From: Conidiobolus incongruus B7586
Taxonomy: Eukaryota; Entomophthoromycota; Entomophthoromycetes; Entomophthorales; Conidiobolaceae
Length of the DNA stretch: 11,667 bases
Assembly (NCBI GenBank): GCA_000697335.1
Contig: JNEM01006622.1
Span: 1-11,667 of the forward strand
Direction of reading: 5' to 3'
Part shown: positions 1 through 9,093 of the stretch, one piece after another
Layout: each line of letters starts with the position of its first letter
Position numbering within the stretch: the stretch's first letter is position 1
Made by a program: the position numbers and the translations under genes
The notes under the pieces: model-generated
Told to the model about the DNA's origin: nothing
Databases searched by the model: none
The model's input: the letters and a program-made list of their open reading frames with translations, nothing else

Positions 1-1260
1 TATTATTTATATTAAATATTATATTGATATCAAAAAGTATTTTAATTATAATTTAATAATATTAATTGACCTAAACCTGAATTTTTTAATTTATAAAATA
101 TTAGTATAGAAATTAAGTAATGATATAATTTTAAAATTAAAATTAAACAAATAAATTAATAAATAATATATAAAAATTAATTAATAATATAAAATTAATA
201 GCCTTTTTTATTATTAATAACTCTTTTCTATACCTTTAGTAAGCTTTTAATATTTAAAAAATAATTCTTTTTATTAAAGACTGAAATTTAATGTTTTATA
301 AACCAATTTAATTTGTTTACAAGAATTTTTTTTCTTGTAAGCTATTTTTTTAATTGTCTAAAACAATTATAATCACATAAGTTATAATCAAGTAAATATA
401 CTAGATGTGGTAACTCCCTTTAATTTTTTTTATATAAAAAATCTTTTATAGCTTTAACTTTATATATTTTACAATTATTATATAAAATAATAGATGTTTT
501 TAATTTATATTGAGAATACTATTTAAAAATTGTTTTATTTAAAAAAATAATATATAACTTATTATTAATTGATTTTCCTTAAGATATTAAATAAGAAAAT
601 TATATACTATTATAATCTATTACAATAATTAATATTCACTTATATTTAAAGTATTTATTCATTAGAATTTATAGAGGGGATTAATTTAGCTTAACTTAAT
701 ATTTTGTTTTATTTTTAAGTAAAAGATTATATAAAAAATTTAAGATTCATCAATTATAAATATTTACTATAAAAACCTTTGTTTTTAGTTATACTTTAAT
801 AAATTTAATTTAATTATAATTACTCTAGTTTTCTTTTAAGCTTTTGTTAAATTATAAAATATCTATTTTATATTTTTATTAATTAAGTTTAAACTTAAGT
901 AAATATAATATACTTATATAATTAATATTAAATTACTTTAATAATTCTCTAATAGAAATAAAAAGATATTTCTTAATATATTTTTTTACTCTATTAATAA
1001 GTAAAAAAATAATAGTAGAAATTAGTTTTTTAAATTTTAGTAAATTTTAAATAATGTCCCTTTTAGCTTTAAAATCACAAATCTAGCAATATATGGTAGT
1101 TTTAAATAAAACACTATCTTTATAAGTTATTTACAAGTTTTAGATGATTTTAAAGGGTTTATAATTAAGTTTTAAAAATACAAAAATAAAAGCTTTTTAA
1201 TAATTACAATCTAGTTTAAGTATAATTAAATTTAAGTATAAATTTTAAAATCAAAATATT
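1..1260. other. Gene-free block with CpG/CpA depletion (RIP-like relic)
   Basis: No open frame of note occurs on either strand. By hand count I find no CpG in the whole block, and CpA+TpG is about 41 against about 100 for CpT+ApG. A comparison stretch at 7561-7860 gives about 25 against 18 and three CpGs. Cytosines therefore survive mostly before T or C, as expected if C before A or G has been converted to T, for example by repeat-induced point mutation or decay of methylated cytosine. That process normally acts on repeats, so this may be the remains of a mobile element that continues beyond the left edge. No family can be named and no terminal repeat is visible. The mechanism is inference; the composition is seen directly. 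Confidence 0.5.
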
Positions 1261-1274
1261 TTAATTAAAATTGA

Positions 1275-1289
1275 ATATATATATATATA
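1275..1289. repeat. (AT)n microsatellite
   Basis: An uninterrupted alternating AT run of 15 nt. It lies at the right border of the CpG/CpA-depleted block and immediately before two adjacent inverted repeats. Confidence 0.8.
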
Positions 1290-1321
1290 ATCTTTCAAAA
1301 TGTATAATATGTTTGAAAGAT
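1290..1321. repeat. Inverted repeat, 10-bp arms
   Basis: The arms ATCTTTCAAA (1290-1299) and TTTGAAAGAT (1312-1321) are perfect reverse complements around a 12-nt loop. At this AT content a few such hairpins are expected by chance in 11 kb, so function is not implied. It is recorded because a longer hairpin follows almost directly. Confidence 0.6.
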
Positions 1322-1322
1322 C

Positions 1323-1355
1323 AGAAATTAAAAAATTTGCCATTTTTTAATTTCT
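1323..1355. repeat. Hairpin with 14-bp perfect stem and 5-nt loop
   Basis: AGAAATTAAAAAAT (1323-1336) pairs perfectly with ATTTTTTAATTTCT (1342-1355) around the loop TTGCC. This is the longest perfect close inverted repeat I found. It sits one base after the preceding inverted repeat, at the edge of the CpG/CpA-depleted block. There is no T-tract arrangement pointing to a transcription terminator, and no target-site duplication is evident. It could be the end of a decayed foldback element or chance in low-complexity DNA. Confidence 0.6.
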
Positions 1356-1360
1356 ATACT

Positions 1361-2195
1361 AATAGGTTATAAAGGATATATTTTATATTAATTATATGAT
1401 TTGTATAAAAATAATTGGATATATATATATATATATAATAGCTTAAGAAAATTCTCAACAATTATATAAATATCATAATTGTTTAAATTTATATTCTATG
1501 TGATATCATTTCAAATATTGATTCAATAATTTCTAATAAATTATTTATTTGAACTGTAAATATTTCAATATGGTATAATTATTAATTAAAGCAATAATTG
1601 AGTAGAAAACTAATTAAAAAAGATTATCAATATATTTTAATAAATGATATTCAAGAAGAATTAAGGTTGAAATATCTAAGATAATGGAATAATAAGAAAT
1701 AATAATTCATTAAAATGAATAAAAGGATGCATATAATTAATATTAAAATTAGGTGAAATATTGAAAAATTAAAAATGATTGAAATTTGATATATTAATAA
1801 AAATAAAATTTGGAGAGAAGATGAAAATAAATATTAAAGTATATACGAAGGAAAAGTATAACAAATAAAGGATTGGAAAAAATTAAAATTATCACAAATA
1901 TGTATTATATCAAAATAAAATAAAATATTGATGTTGGAATCGTAAATAACATAAATCATATGAGAAAAAAAACGATAACTCTCGAACGAACTACTATTTG
2001 GAGAAAATTTCAGAGAATAAAACTTGCAGCTGGAAAATCGATTATCAAAAGTGGGAAAGGTCCTAAGTTAAAATTATTTTAATATGTCAAAAGAATGGTA
2101 CAAATATGTGTATTAAATTAAAATATTTAAATATGCTGGTATAATATATTTCTAGCACGATAATACATAGCCCTTTGGGACTTGGCATACACCCA
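1361..2195. other. Gene-free interval: AT repeat, purine-rich tract, GC island
   Basis: No coding region is supported. The left part has a 19-nt AT run (1419-1437) and two further inverted repeats: 9-bp arms at 1457-1465 and 1475-1483, and 8-bp arms at 1525-1532 and 1538-1545. From about 1621 to 1920 the plus strand is markedly G-rich over C (about 40 G to 10 C by hand count). From about 1971 to 2070 GC rises to about 35 percent, with no open frame, tRNA or recognisable snoRNA boxes. The interval is downstream of the minus-strand eL20 gene, so part may be its transcribed 3' flank. Confidence 0.5.
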
Positions 2196-2201
2196 TTTAT
2201 T
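2196..2201 (-). promoter_or_regulatory. Possible poly(A) signal of the eL20 gene
   Basis: AATAAA reads on the minus strand about 37 nt past the eL20 stop codon, inside a local island of about 40 percent GC (2171-2240) that looks like the 3' untranslated region. The hexamer is common in AT-rich DNA and fungal poly(A) signals are loose, so this is only a candidate. Confidence 0.3.
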
Positions 2202-2237
2202 ACAGTTGGTTTTGCCCAAAAGTTATATGCACCTAAC

Positions 2238-3129
2238 TTAGAAAGTGGAGGGGCGCTTAGATTGGTACAAAGAAGCGTGAGCCTTGCTGGAGGGCTTGAC
2301 AACACGGTGGGGCAAGGGGAAGGAGAGTTTGTTGTTCTAATTGAAGAGTTAGTATCAATTTTGATCTGGTATTGAAATATGGTATTTACCAAGAGTTGCT
2401 TGATGTAGGGACGACGGACATCCTTGGAGGCAATTTCAGCGACACGGATGATTTGGATAGATCTGGAACGAGCACGGTGACGAGAGGCCATATCTTGATC
2501 TAAAAACAGGATTAATAAATTTGGCTTGTGCTTATATTTTATAAAGCTTACAGCAAGCGTGGACGGCATCGGCACGGGTGAGTTCACGGTATTCCTTGTA
2601 CATATTGTGGGTACCGGAACGGGAGTCATAACGGAGCCAGATGGCGAAGTTCTTGACCTTTTGGGGTCTCTTTTCGAAGATCTAATTGCAAAATTAGTGG
2701 TAAATATTGACAATGAATAAGATTAAATTACTTCGTTGACGGCAACAATTTCACCGGAAGTCTTCTTGACCTTGGAAACCTTCTTTAAGAAGTACCAGTA
2801 GCGAGACTTGGCAACAATTTCGTTGGGAGCGAAGAGTCTCATGCGGTATAATCTGGGAACGGGCTCCTTCTCAGTGGGGAGTCTACGTCCGATGACTTGA
2901 TATTCGTGCAACTGTAAATAAATCTGCGTTAGAACTTTTGCGATATAATATTTAGTGATATATTTTATTGTATGATGTATTATTAAAAGTATTATTGTTG
3001 GATATCTAGATGGTTGTATCTTTAATTCATTTCAAAATCTCCATTCACATTATGATCACTTATTTTGATTTTTATATTTTGATTTTTCAATTAGTTGTTT
3101 GTATTTTTATTATTACTTACTCTACTCAT
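2238..3129 (-). CDS. RPL20: 60S ribosomal protein eL20 (L18a/L20), five exons
   Basis: Structural protein of the large ribosomal subunit. The coding exons on the minus strand are 3121-3129, 2732-2911, 2552-2681, 2390-2499 and 2238-2336, which join in frame to 175 aa, the usual eL20 length. The introns (209, 50, 52 and 53 bp) all run GT...AG. Intron 4 has a perfect TACTAAC branch motif (2348-2354) and intron 1 has CTAAC (2928-2932). Diagnostic segments are [14 protein letters not shown] near the N-terminus, [22 protein letters not shown] in the middle, [24 protein letters not shown], and the C-terminus [10 protein letters not shown] with final KRPSTF. The first exon encodes only M-S-R. I chose it because it gives ATG, a GTAAGT donor and a phase-0 join to the conserved LHEYQ. 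Codons mostly end in C, unlike the other two genes, as expected for very high expression. Family identity is certain; only the 9-nt first exon is less sure. Confidence 0.96.
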
Positions 3130-4709
3130 GTTAAAAATAAAATTCGAGCAGAGGTTTCTTTGCTATCGAAAAAGAGGAGCTTGTTTCCAATAATTTTGTA
3201 TAGTTTTTACCAAACCAAACTTTTTGCACTTCTTTTATCCCACAACTTCATTTGAAATATTTTAAAATCATAATAATAATCTTTTTCCCAATTCATTTTT
3301 AAGCTTTTAAATTTAATAATGTTTATCAAATTTGATTTTTCTGTTTTATAAAATAAAACTTCTCTTCATTGCCTCAATCTAATAATTCTCTTAATTATTT
3401 ATCATTATTACGTATGTCATTGTAGCTCATGATATTTTACAATTTTAATCATATATTTTATCAACTAAAATATTTTTTATATTCAAGTCTATATTTTAAC
3501 TTCAATTTTATTTACTAACAACCTGTTTAGAAACGTTCATTTCGTTCGATTTGATTTTATCTATGTCTTTTTTACTGTTGATATTCAATTTTTTTATTTT
3601 GCAAACTACTATATCAACTATATAACATTAAATAATAGCTTATTCTTATATTTAACACTGCTTTCAAATAACATAGTAACATTCAATCTTATTTTTCAAA
3701 GTTTGATATATTACTAGTTTATGTGTGAATTTTTAGCATCTTTATTCAGACTAATTTCGTCACTTGAATTTTAAATAATTGGTATAAAATGATTTAAAAA
3801 ATAGTTTGATTGGATACAATATGAATTTTATATCTAGTTATATAAAATATCATTCCGATTATATTTATTTGACATAATTGTTAAAATACACTCTTAATAT
3901 TGAACAAATTTATTGAAATTAATTCTCAAATATAAATTTAATTAAGTAGTTTGAGAATTATTTTATTATTTTATTATTTGAGCTAAATGTAAATGTTTCA
4001 TATTTTGAGAAATATATTAACCAAAATCCGTATTTCATATATTGATATTTTTATTTTTACTTCTTTTGAATACATCAATATTTCTGTTATTTTAGTAACT
4101 GAAATAGTATATATCAAATTTAGTAAAAAAATATTTGCTTATAAAATTTGGTAGAACAGGTATATCAAGAAAATTGAGCGCTAGAAATATATTGTGTTTA
4201 TACAGATTTTATTTTATTTTGAAAACGTTTCCATTTAGAAAATTTGACCTATAAATTAGTGATGAATAATAACTTAAAACGTATTTCTAGAATAAGTTTA
4301 AAAACTACTTTAATATTTTAATTTTATTTATATATTGATATATTAACAGGGCAAAAAAAGCTCCTGATGAAAAGTGTATAACAAATTTTATATTCAAATT
4401 GGGTATTAATTTCAATGCTATAATCATTTTGACAAGGTAATTAAAAATTGAATATAACATAAAAATACAGAAACAATAATGTTTAACTTCAATCATAATT
4501 TCAAAATATTTTCGTTTCCTCACTATACTTGAAAATATAATTGAAAGAATGGGTAATATGGTGAAAATATTTGTCCTGAAATATAATTAAAATAAAAATA
4601 ACAACATAATACTTGTTTTAATGAGAGTATCCAATAATGAATATTCAATTATTATCTAATTTGTGAGAACAAATATAAACATAAAATATACAATGGTGGT
4701 TGATATCAG
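3130..4709. other. Gene-free intergenic region between eL20 and DUF300 genes
   Basis: This holds the 5' flank of eL20 and the 3' flank of the DUF300 gene, both on the minus strand. CCAAT occurs on the plus strand at 3187-3191 and 3288-3292, within about 160 bp of the eL20 start, and may be promoter elements, although the motif is frequent enough to arise by chance. No TATA box stands out. A 72-codon minus-strand frame at 4305-4523 and a short open plus-strand segment flanked by splice-like signals near 4350-4437 were examined and not accepted. No RNA gene or mobile element is recognised. Confidence 0.5.
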
Positions 4710-6813
4710 CTATTTCCAAGGATCAAGCTCTTTATCAGGTCCCAGATAGTCTCTATTTTGTATTCTTCTATATTCTTCATCTTTGTTTTTGCCCCATGTT
4801 CCACGGAAAGGTAATGATCCCCAGGCAGGATTTTCTCCCACAAGCTCCCTATCTGGATTAAAATCTTGAATATATGAATCAGCATGTGGGCGTGAAGGAA
4901 TTGGCTGGGGCTGAGACTGAGACTGAGACTGAGACTGAGAATGTGGTTCTGCATTATTTGGCAGGGCTCTTGAGTTGTTAATGGGCGTTCCAGCTTGAAT
5001 TGGCGAATGACGAGATTTACTGATTTTAGAATTGGGACGAGAATTATTATGGAGCTTAGGCCTGAGTAATAAATATGAAGGTGGCTCAATAGTTGGGATG
5101 TTATAATCACCATAGTCGAGATTTCGACATGATTTATACAAGTTTTCAGCCTCAATGTCTCTTTCTACATCACTAAATGATAACTCTATACTAGGAAAGC
5201 TTATATAAGTACTTTCTCTAGCAGATTCTCTTCTCTGAGGAATAAGACTTTCATTAGAATTATTTGAGCTATTGGAATTTGGATCTACCCAATATTTGCT
5301 CTGACCTCCTCTTGAGTACCTTAAGCCTTCCATCATTCTGTTTCGTCTTCCAGCCTCAGAAGGTGAAGCACCTTCAACTGGCTCAAATGTTCGATAGTTA
5401 AAATGGGTTCCTGAGTATGTTTCTTTTGAATCCAGTATAATATCTCTAATTCCTAGTGCATCTCTAATGGCATAATAAAGCTTGAGGCGAACAACTATTC
5501 CGTTAGGTCTTTTGTAATCTGAAATAGAAAATGCATAACTTTGAGCTAATGCGGCAAATAACATTTCAAAACATATCATTGAATCTTGAAGAGCAACAGC
5601 GGTATGCTCAGCAGAAAATCCTGGTCCTGAAATTCAATATGGTTAGTGATAATTTGAAACAATTAATAAGTGTAATTTTACCTAGACTGATTAAACCAGT
5701 CGATACGAGGATAGATATAGCTAAACCTTGCCAAAAAGAAAAGAAAATAATGGCCTTTACACATAAGAATTTAGCCAAGGGTCTAAATGGATATAAATTA
5801 ATATTTAGCTTAAAAATAGACGGTGGGGAAATTACCTATAATCTTTTAAATCCTTTTTGGTTGTTTGAAAGAATATTGCTAAACAATATAAACTTATTGA
5901 AACGCTCAAGTTATAAATAAAAGTTATATAAAAGTAACCCGAAGTAAGAGATAAATTTCCATCATCAAACTTTTCAATATATTTCAAATATAATGTAGCA
6001 AAGGTAATTACAGGTTTTACATACACATATTGAAGAATTCCTCTCTAATAAACAAAAGTTGTTCCATTATTAATAGTGGACTTTAAACTTTTGAAATATA
6101 TTTCTAATATTGAATATTTACTTACTTTAATAAATAAAAATGAATAAGGGTCTCCAACCTTAAAATATATAAGTTGAATAATTCAATTAAATACACAATA
6201 TATTAAATACCTCTATTTCTTTCTTAAAATAATATACTGGCCAAAGATGCTGAGTTGGTTCACGATTATGAAGTAGGATAATAAGTGCTCTTTCGCCTCC
6301 TAAATAGTTTACCATAAGAGTAAAGAAGCAGTAAATGACAAATGCCTGAATAACAAATCGTTATAGTGATATGTATATTTAACTAGATGATATAATTTTA
6401 CCTCATACATGTCTCTAAGAGCATCTACATAAAATGCTGCATTTAATGAAACTAGGCTGATATAAGAAGAGAGTGCAAAAACTGGAGTCCTACATAAATT
6501 AAATTTTAAATTCAAATTATTTCAAATTTTAATATTAATAGCTTACATCCATAATACCCGAATAACAAACCTCTGAAGATTCTATGTTATAAATTGCATT
6601 AGAAATTGTTTATGAAAAAGATATATTAATAATTACTGGTCTAGAATAATTTTTTAAATGAGAAGCAATAGTGAAGAGACTGATTAAGGTAGCAATTATT
6701 GATAAAATTAAACAGATTTGTACGAATTTTTTCCCAAGTTTATCACCTGCTCCTCCTGAGTTATCAGAAGCGTCTTCTTCGATATCAAAAACATAAGGAT
6801 ATTTTAATAACAT
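4710..6813 (-). CDS. DUF300/TMEM184 (OST-alpha-like) seven-pass membrane protein, Hfl1-like
   Basis: Coding exons on the minus strand are 6637-6813, 6547-6581, 6402-6489, 6211-6345, 6126-6158, 5836-6044, 5682-5782 and 4710-5626. All junctions are GT...AG and the frame holds throughout for 564 aa. Seven hydrophobic segments lie at roughly 32-52, 63-85, 101-115, 163-178, 190-216, 230-258 and 272-296. Family motifs are LGGERAL (115-121), HNREPTQHLWP, KRGILQY (156-162), LTSGYF, FLCVK...FFSFWQG (231-245), and QDSMICFEM (273-281), followed by the fungal-type juxtamembrane region with GIRDII, D.KETY and EGLRYSRGG..KYW. Residues from about 375 to the end are Ser/Asn/Pro/Gln-rich and probably disordered. 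The family includes human TMEM184 proteins, plant LAZ1 and S. pombe Hfl1, a vacuolar membrane protein that recruits Atg8, so a vacuolar/endomembrane role is likely but inferred. The start is the first ATG after an in-frame stop. Confidence 0.93.
4911..4940. repeat. Hexanucleotide microsatellite (CTGAGA)5 in coding sequence
   Basis: Five exact tandem copies of CTGAGA on the plus strand. On the coding (minus) strand they encode alternating Ser-Gln, giving the HSQSQSQSQSQPQP stretch around residues 488-501 of the DUF300 protein. The unit is a multiple of three, so copy-number changes would alter tail length without breaking the frame. Confidence 0.95.
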
Positions 6814-8968
6814 TATTATTGGATAAAGAAAAAATAATTTAATGACAAAAATAATAAAAGAACTTGTTTATTTAATAATGATTAATTGAGTAAGGTGTGT
6901 TATTACAAGTTGTTATTGTAATTATTCGAATCAATAAATCAATTTATAGTAAAATATAAGATAAATGAGACGGTTTTATTTATATTCCTATTTCTATAAT
7001 TAAAACATTTAGGTTTGGTTTTAGAGTCAATTGGTATCATAATTTTTATCTATTCCTCTTTCCAATTAAAGTAATAATCTATATTTTGTTAAACTAATCA
7101 AATATGATAGAACAGTATATCTTAGTTGGTATATGAAAAAAAGTAATTATAAATCATTGTTATATATCCAATATACATATTTTTGAATAAATCTTATTGT
7201 TATATAACAATAGTCTATTATAATCAGTAAAGTAAATATATAATATTTTTACATATTTCTCAATCTGAGAAATTATTATCCTCTTTTATACTATATTTAA
7301 CATTTCAATTATTAAGAAAGTTTTCAAAAGACATTAATATCTTTTAAATACTGATTAATTCATATACAAATTTAACAAAAACCATTAATTGGTTGCATTC
7401 CTGTAAACTTGCAATTTATCCAATATATATACTTGGTGATTTTTTACTTTAATTATTATTATATGTTCACTATATTGTAAATCATTCTCATTTGAATATA
7501 TTAACGGAAATTAATTTTTTTAAACATAATATAAAAATAACATTTTATTAATAAAACTGTTAGTAGATTCGAGGTATTTTTTGTTATTAAATAAAATTTG
7601 TTCTTTTGTATTGCCTTAATGGCTTACTTTCATAGTTGGAATGATATCAAAATTATCAATCAAAGCTTACCAAATCTCAGTTGTTATTAAGATATTAATA
7701 AATTAATAAATTAATATTATAATATTTTCACAATCGGTATTATATTTTGATATTAGATAAAACATTTAATCTATTGTGATAAATTATGTAAGAAATTCAT
7801 AAACAATAATAGCCAATATGATAATTAATTTCGTTATATTCTGATATATAAATATATTTAACAGTATAATGTGTTTAGCTATATTAATATTATATAAAAT
7901 ATTGACATCTCACTTTATTTCATTAAAAAATTGAATAATATTAACGTATTTTATTTGATAAAAAATACATAACCAATTTAATTAGTTAGATCTTGCCTCA
8001 ATTTACCTTAATTTATTACATTATCTTTTCAGCATATATTTATCATTCTTTGATTAAATAATATTTTTTATTTTGCTAATAAAATTATCTATGTTGTTAG
8101 TTGACTAATAATTAAAGAGTTGTTCAGTGTTAATAACAAGTTATTGTAGACTTTTTTTACAAAAATGTTCAATTCCTTGACAGTTAATGCTATATTATAA
8201 CCATAGTTAATATTCAGTACCTTATTATCAAAATAAACCAAATATTTTTGTTGGAATATTTAAAATTAAAAATTATATCATGAAACTGTATTAGATATAG
8301 TTTTATCAAGAAAATTTTACCTCATTGAATAATTAATTAATATCTATTGTCAATAAATAATGAATTGTATCAATAGTAAAAAATACTCCAATTTTGGATT
8401 GAAATTTTGTTAAATGTTTGAAATAATATATTATTTATATTAATCAGTATTATATGATATAATAGTGATATCTTTTTCTTATATATACTGACAATTGTAT
8501 TACTATTGAATTAATATATATATAATGAATATTATTGTTAAATATCTGTCATATATTTAATATTTTAGTAATAAAATTATATATAATTATTATATTATAA
8601 CAATTCAAATTAATTAGAAAAAAAAAATAAATAAAAAGGAAAATTTTATAATCGGAAAGTTTAATCATGCACATTTTGTTGTATTACATAAAACTATTGA
8701 TAAATAAGTACTTGGATAAAATATAATGTGGCTGTATAAGAACATATAACAACAATGATATTAATGATGGTAAAAGAAAAAAATATAACACATTCTATTA
8801 AATAAATATAATAATAATATTATTATTTTTGAATTATCTGTGATCTTAATAATTTTAATCTTTTTATCACAATATTTTAATATTCTAATTGAAAAATAAT
8901 TATGCAATAATTAATTTATTTAATAGCTAAAATTTATGACTATGTCAACTAAAATTCTGATCAAATGT
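6814..8968. other. Gene-free divergent intergenic region
   Basis: Over 2 kb of AT-rich sequence between two divergently transcribed genes, so it must hold the DUF300 promoter at its left end and lead into the calmodulin promoter at its right. I see no coding frame, tRNA, or dispersed repeat. Local structures are a 7-bp-arm hairpin (6902-6922) about 90 bp upstream of the DUF300 start, an 18-bp palindrome at 7195-7212 and another of AAT units at 8810-8827. CpA and TpG occur at ordinary frequency here, in contrast to the first 1260 bases. Confidence 0.5.
7195..7212. repeat. 18-bp perfect palindrome
   Basis: TATTGTTATATAACAATA is its own reverse complement. An imperfect relative (ATTGTTATATA) lies about 40 bp to the left, near 7156. 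With this base composition roughly one palindrome of this size is expected by chance in the window, so a binding-site role is speculative. Confidence 0.6.
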
Positions 8969-9015
8969 TTGATTGGTGGATGAATCTATAATTGTCTATT
9001 TGATGCTTGATTGGT
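8969..9015 (+). promoter_or_regulatory. Paired inverted CCAAT elements upstream of calmodulin
   Basis: The 9-mer TTGATTGGT occurs at 8969-8977 and again at 9007-9015, each containing ATTGG, the reverse complement of CCAAT. The copies are 38 bp apart and lie about 80-125 bp before the calmodulin ATG, a suitable distance for HAP/NF-Y-type binding. Two copies this close are less likely by chance than the single CCAATs elsewhere in the window. Binding itself is inference. Confidence 0.35.
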
Positions 9016-9093
9016 TGGTTCATAGATGATTAAACATATTTTCACTAAGCATTTAGACTGACGATAATCTTTATCTTTTACTATTCATCCAAA

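Noticed and set aside
600-1200. Minus-strand IIDES-like string suggesting a Tc1/mariner transposase
   Set aside because: Only a five-residue resemblance in sequence full of stops. No other transposase motif or terminal inverted repeat was found, so no family is named.
2087-2713. Minus-strand open frame of 208 codons across the eL20 gene
   Set aside because: It is in the wrong frame for most of the gene and reads through three introns; the conserved eL20 residues lie in the spliced frame.
2175-2720. Two short plus-strand frames (2175-2375 and 2526-2720)
   Set aside because: Antisense shadows of eL20 exons, with no family features.
2912-3120. Box C/D snoRNA in eL20 intron 1
   Set aside because: A C-box-like GTGATCA is present but there is no CTGA box or terminal stem at a usable distance.
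3010-3255. Plus-strand 81-codon hydrophobic frame
   Set aside because: It is antisense to the first intron, first exon and upstream region of eL20. The hydrophobic composition follows from T-rich DNA.
4350-4437. Plus-strand open segment flanked by AACAG and AGGTAATT, like an internal exon
   Set aside because: No compatible upstream or downstream exon; the next candidate acceptor would need an intron of about 35 nt and leads straight into a stop.
4305-4523. Minus-strand 72-codon frame with two hydrophobic stretches
   Set aside because: About one open run of this length is expected by chance at this base composition. It has no recognisable family, neighbouring exon or codon preference; it could still be a small membrane peptide.
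4706-5155. Second minus-strand frame of 149 codons inside the DUF300 last exon
   Set aside because: Overlaps the real tail in another frame. Its Ser-Leu run is the CTGAGA microsatellite read out of frame.
5531-5920. Plus-strand 129-codon frame
   Set aside because: Antisense to DUF300 exons 6-8 and their introns, with no protein-family signal.
6900-6945. TTCGAATC near a small hairpin, like a tRNA T-loop
   Set aside because: No acceptor, D or anticodon stem can be formed around it; the hairpin is a plain 7-bp inverted repeat.
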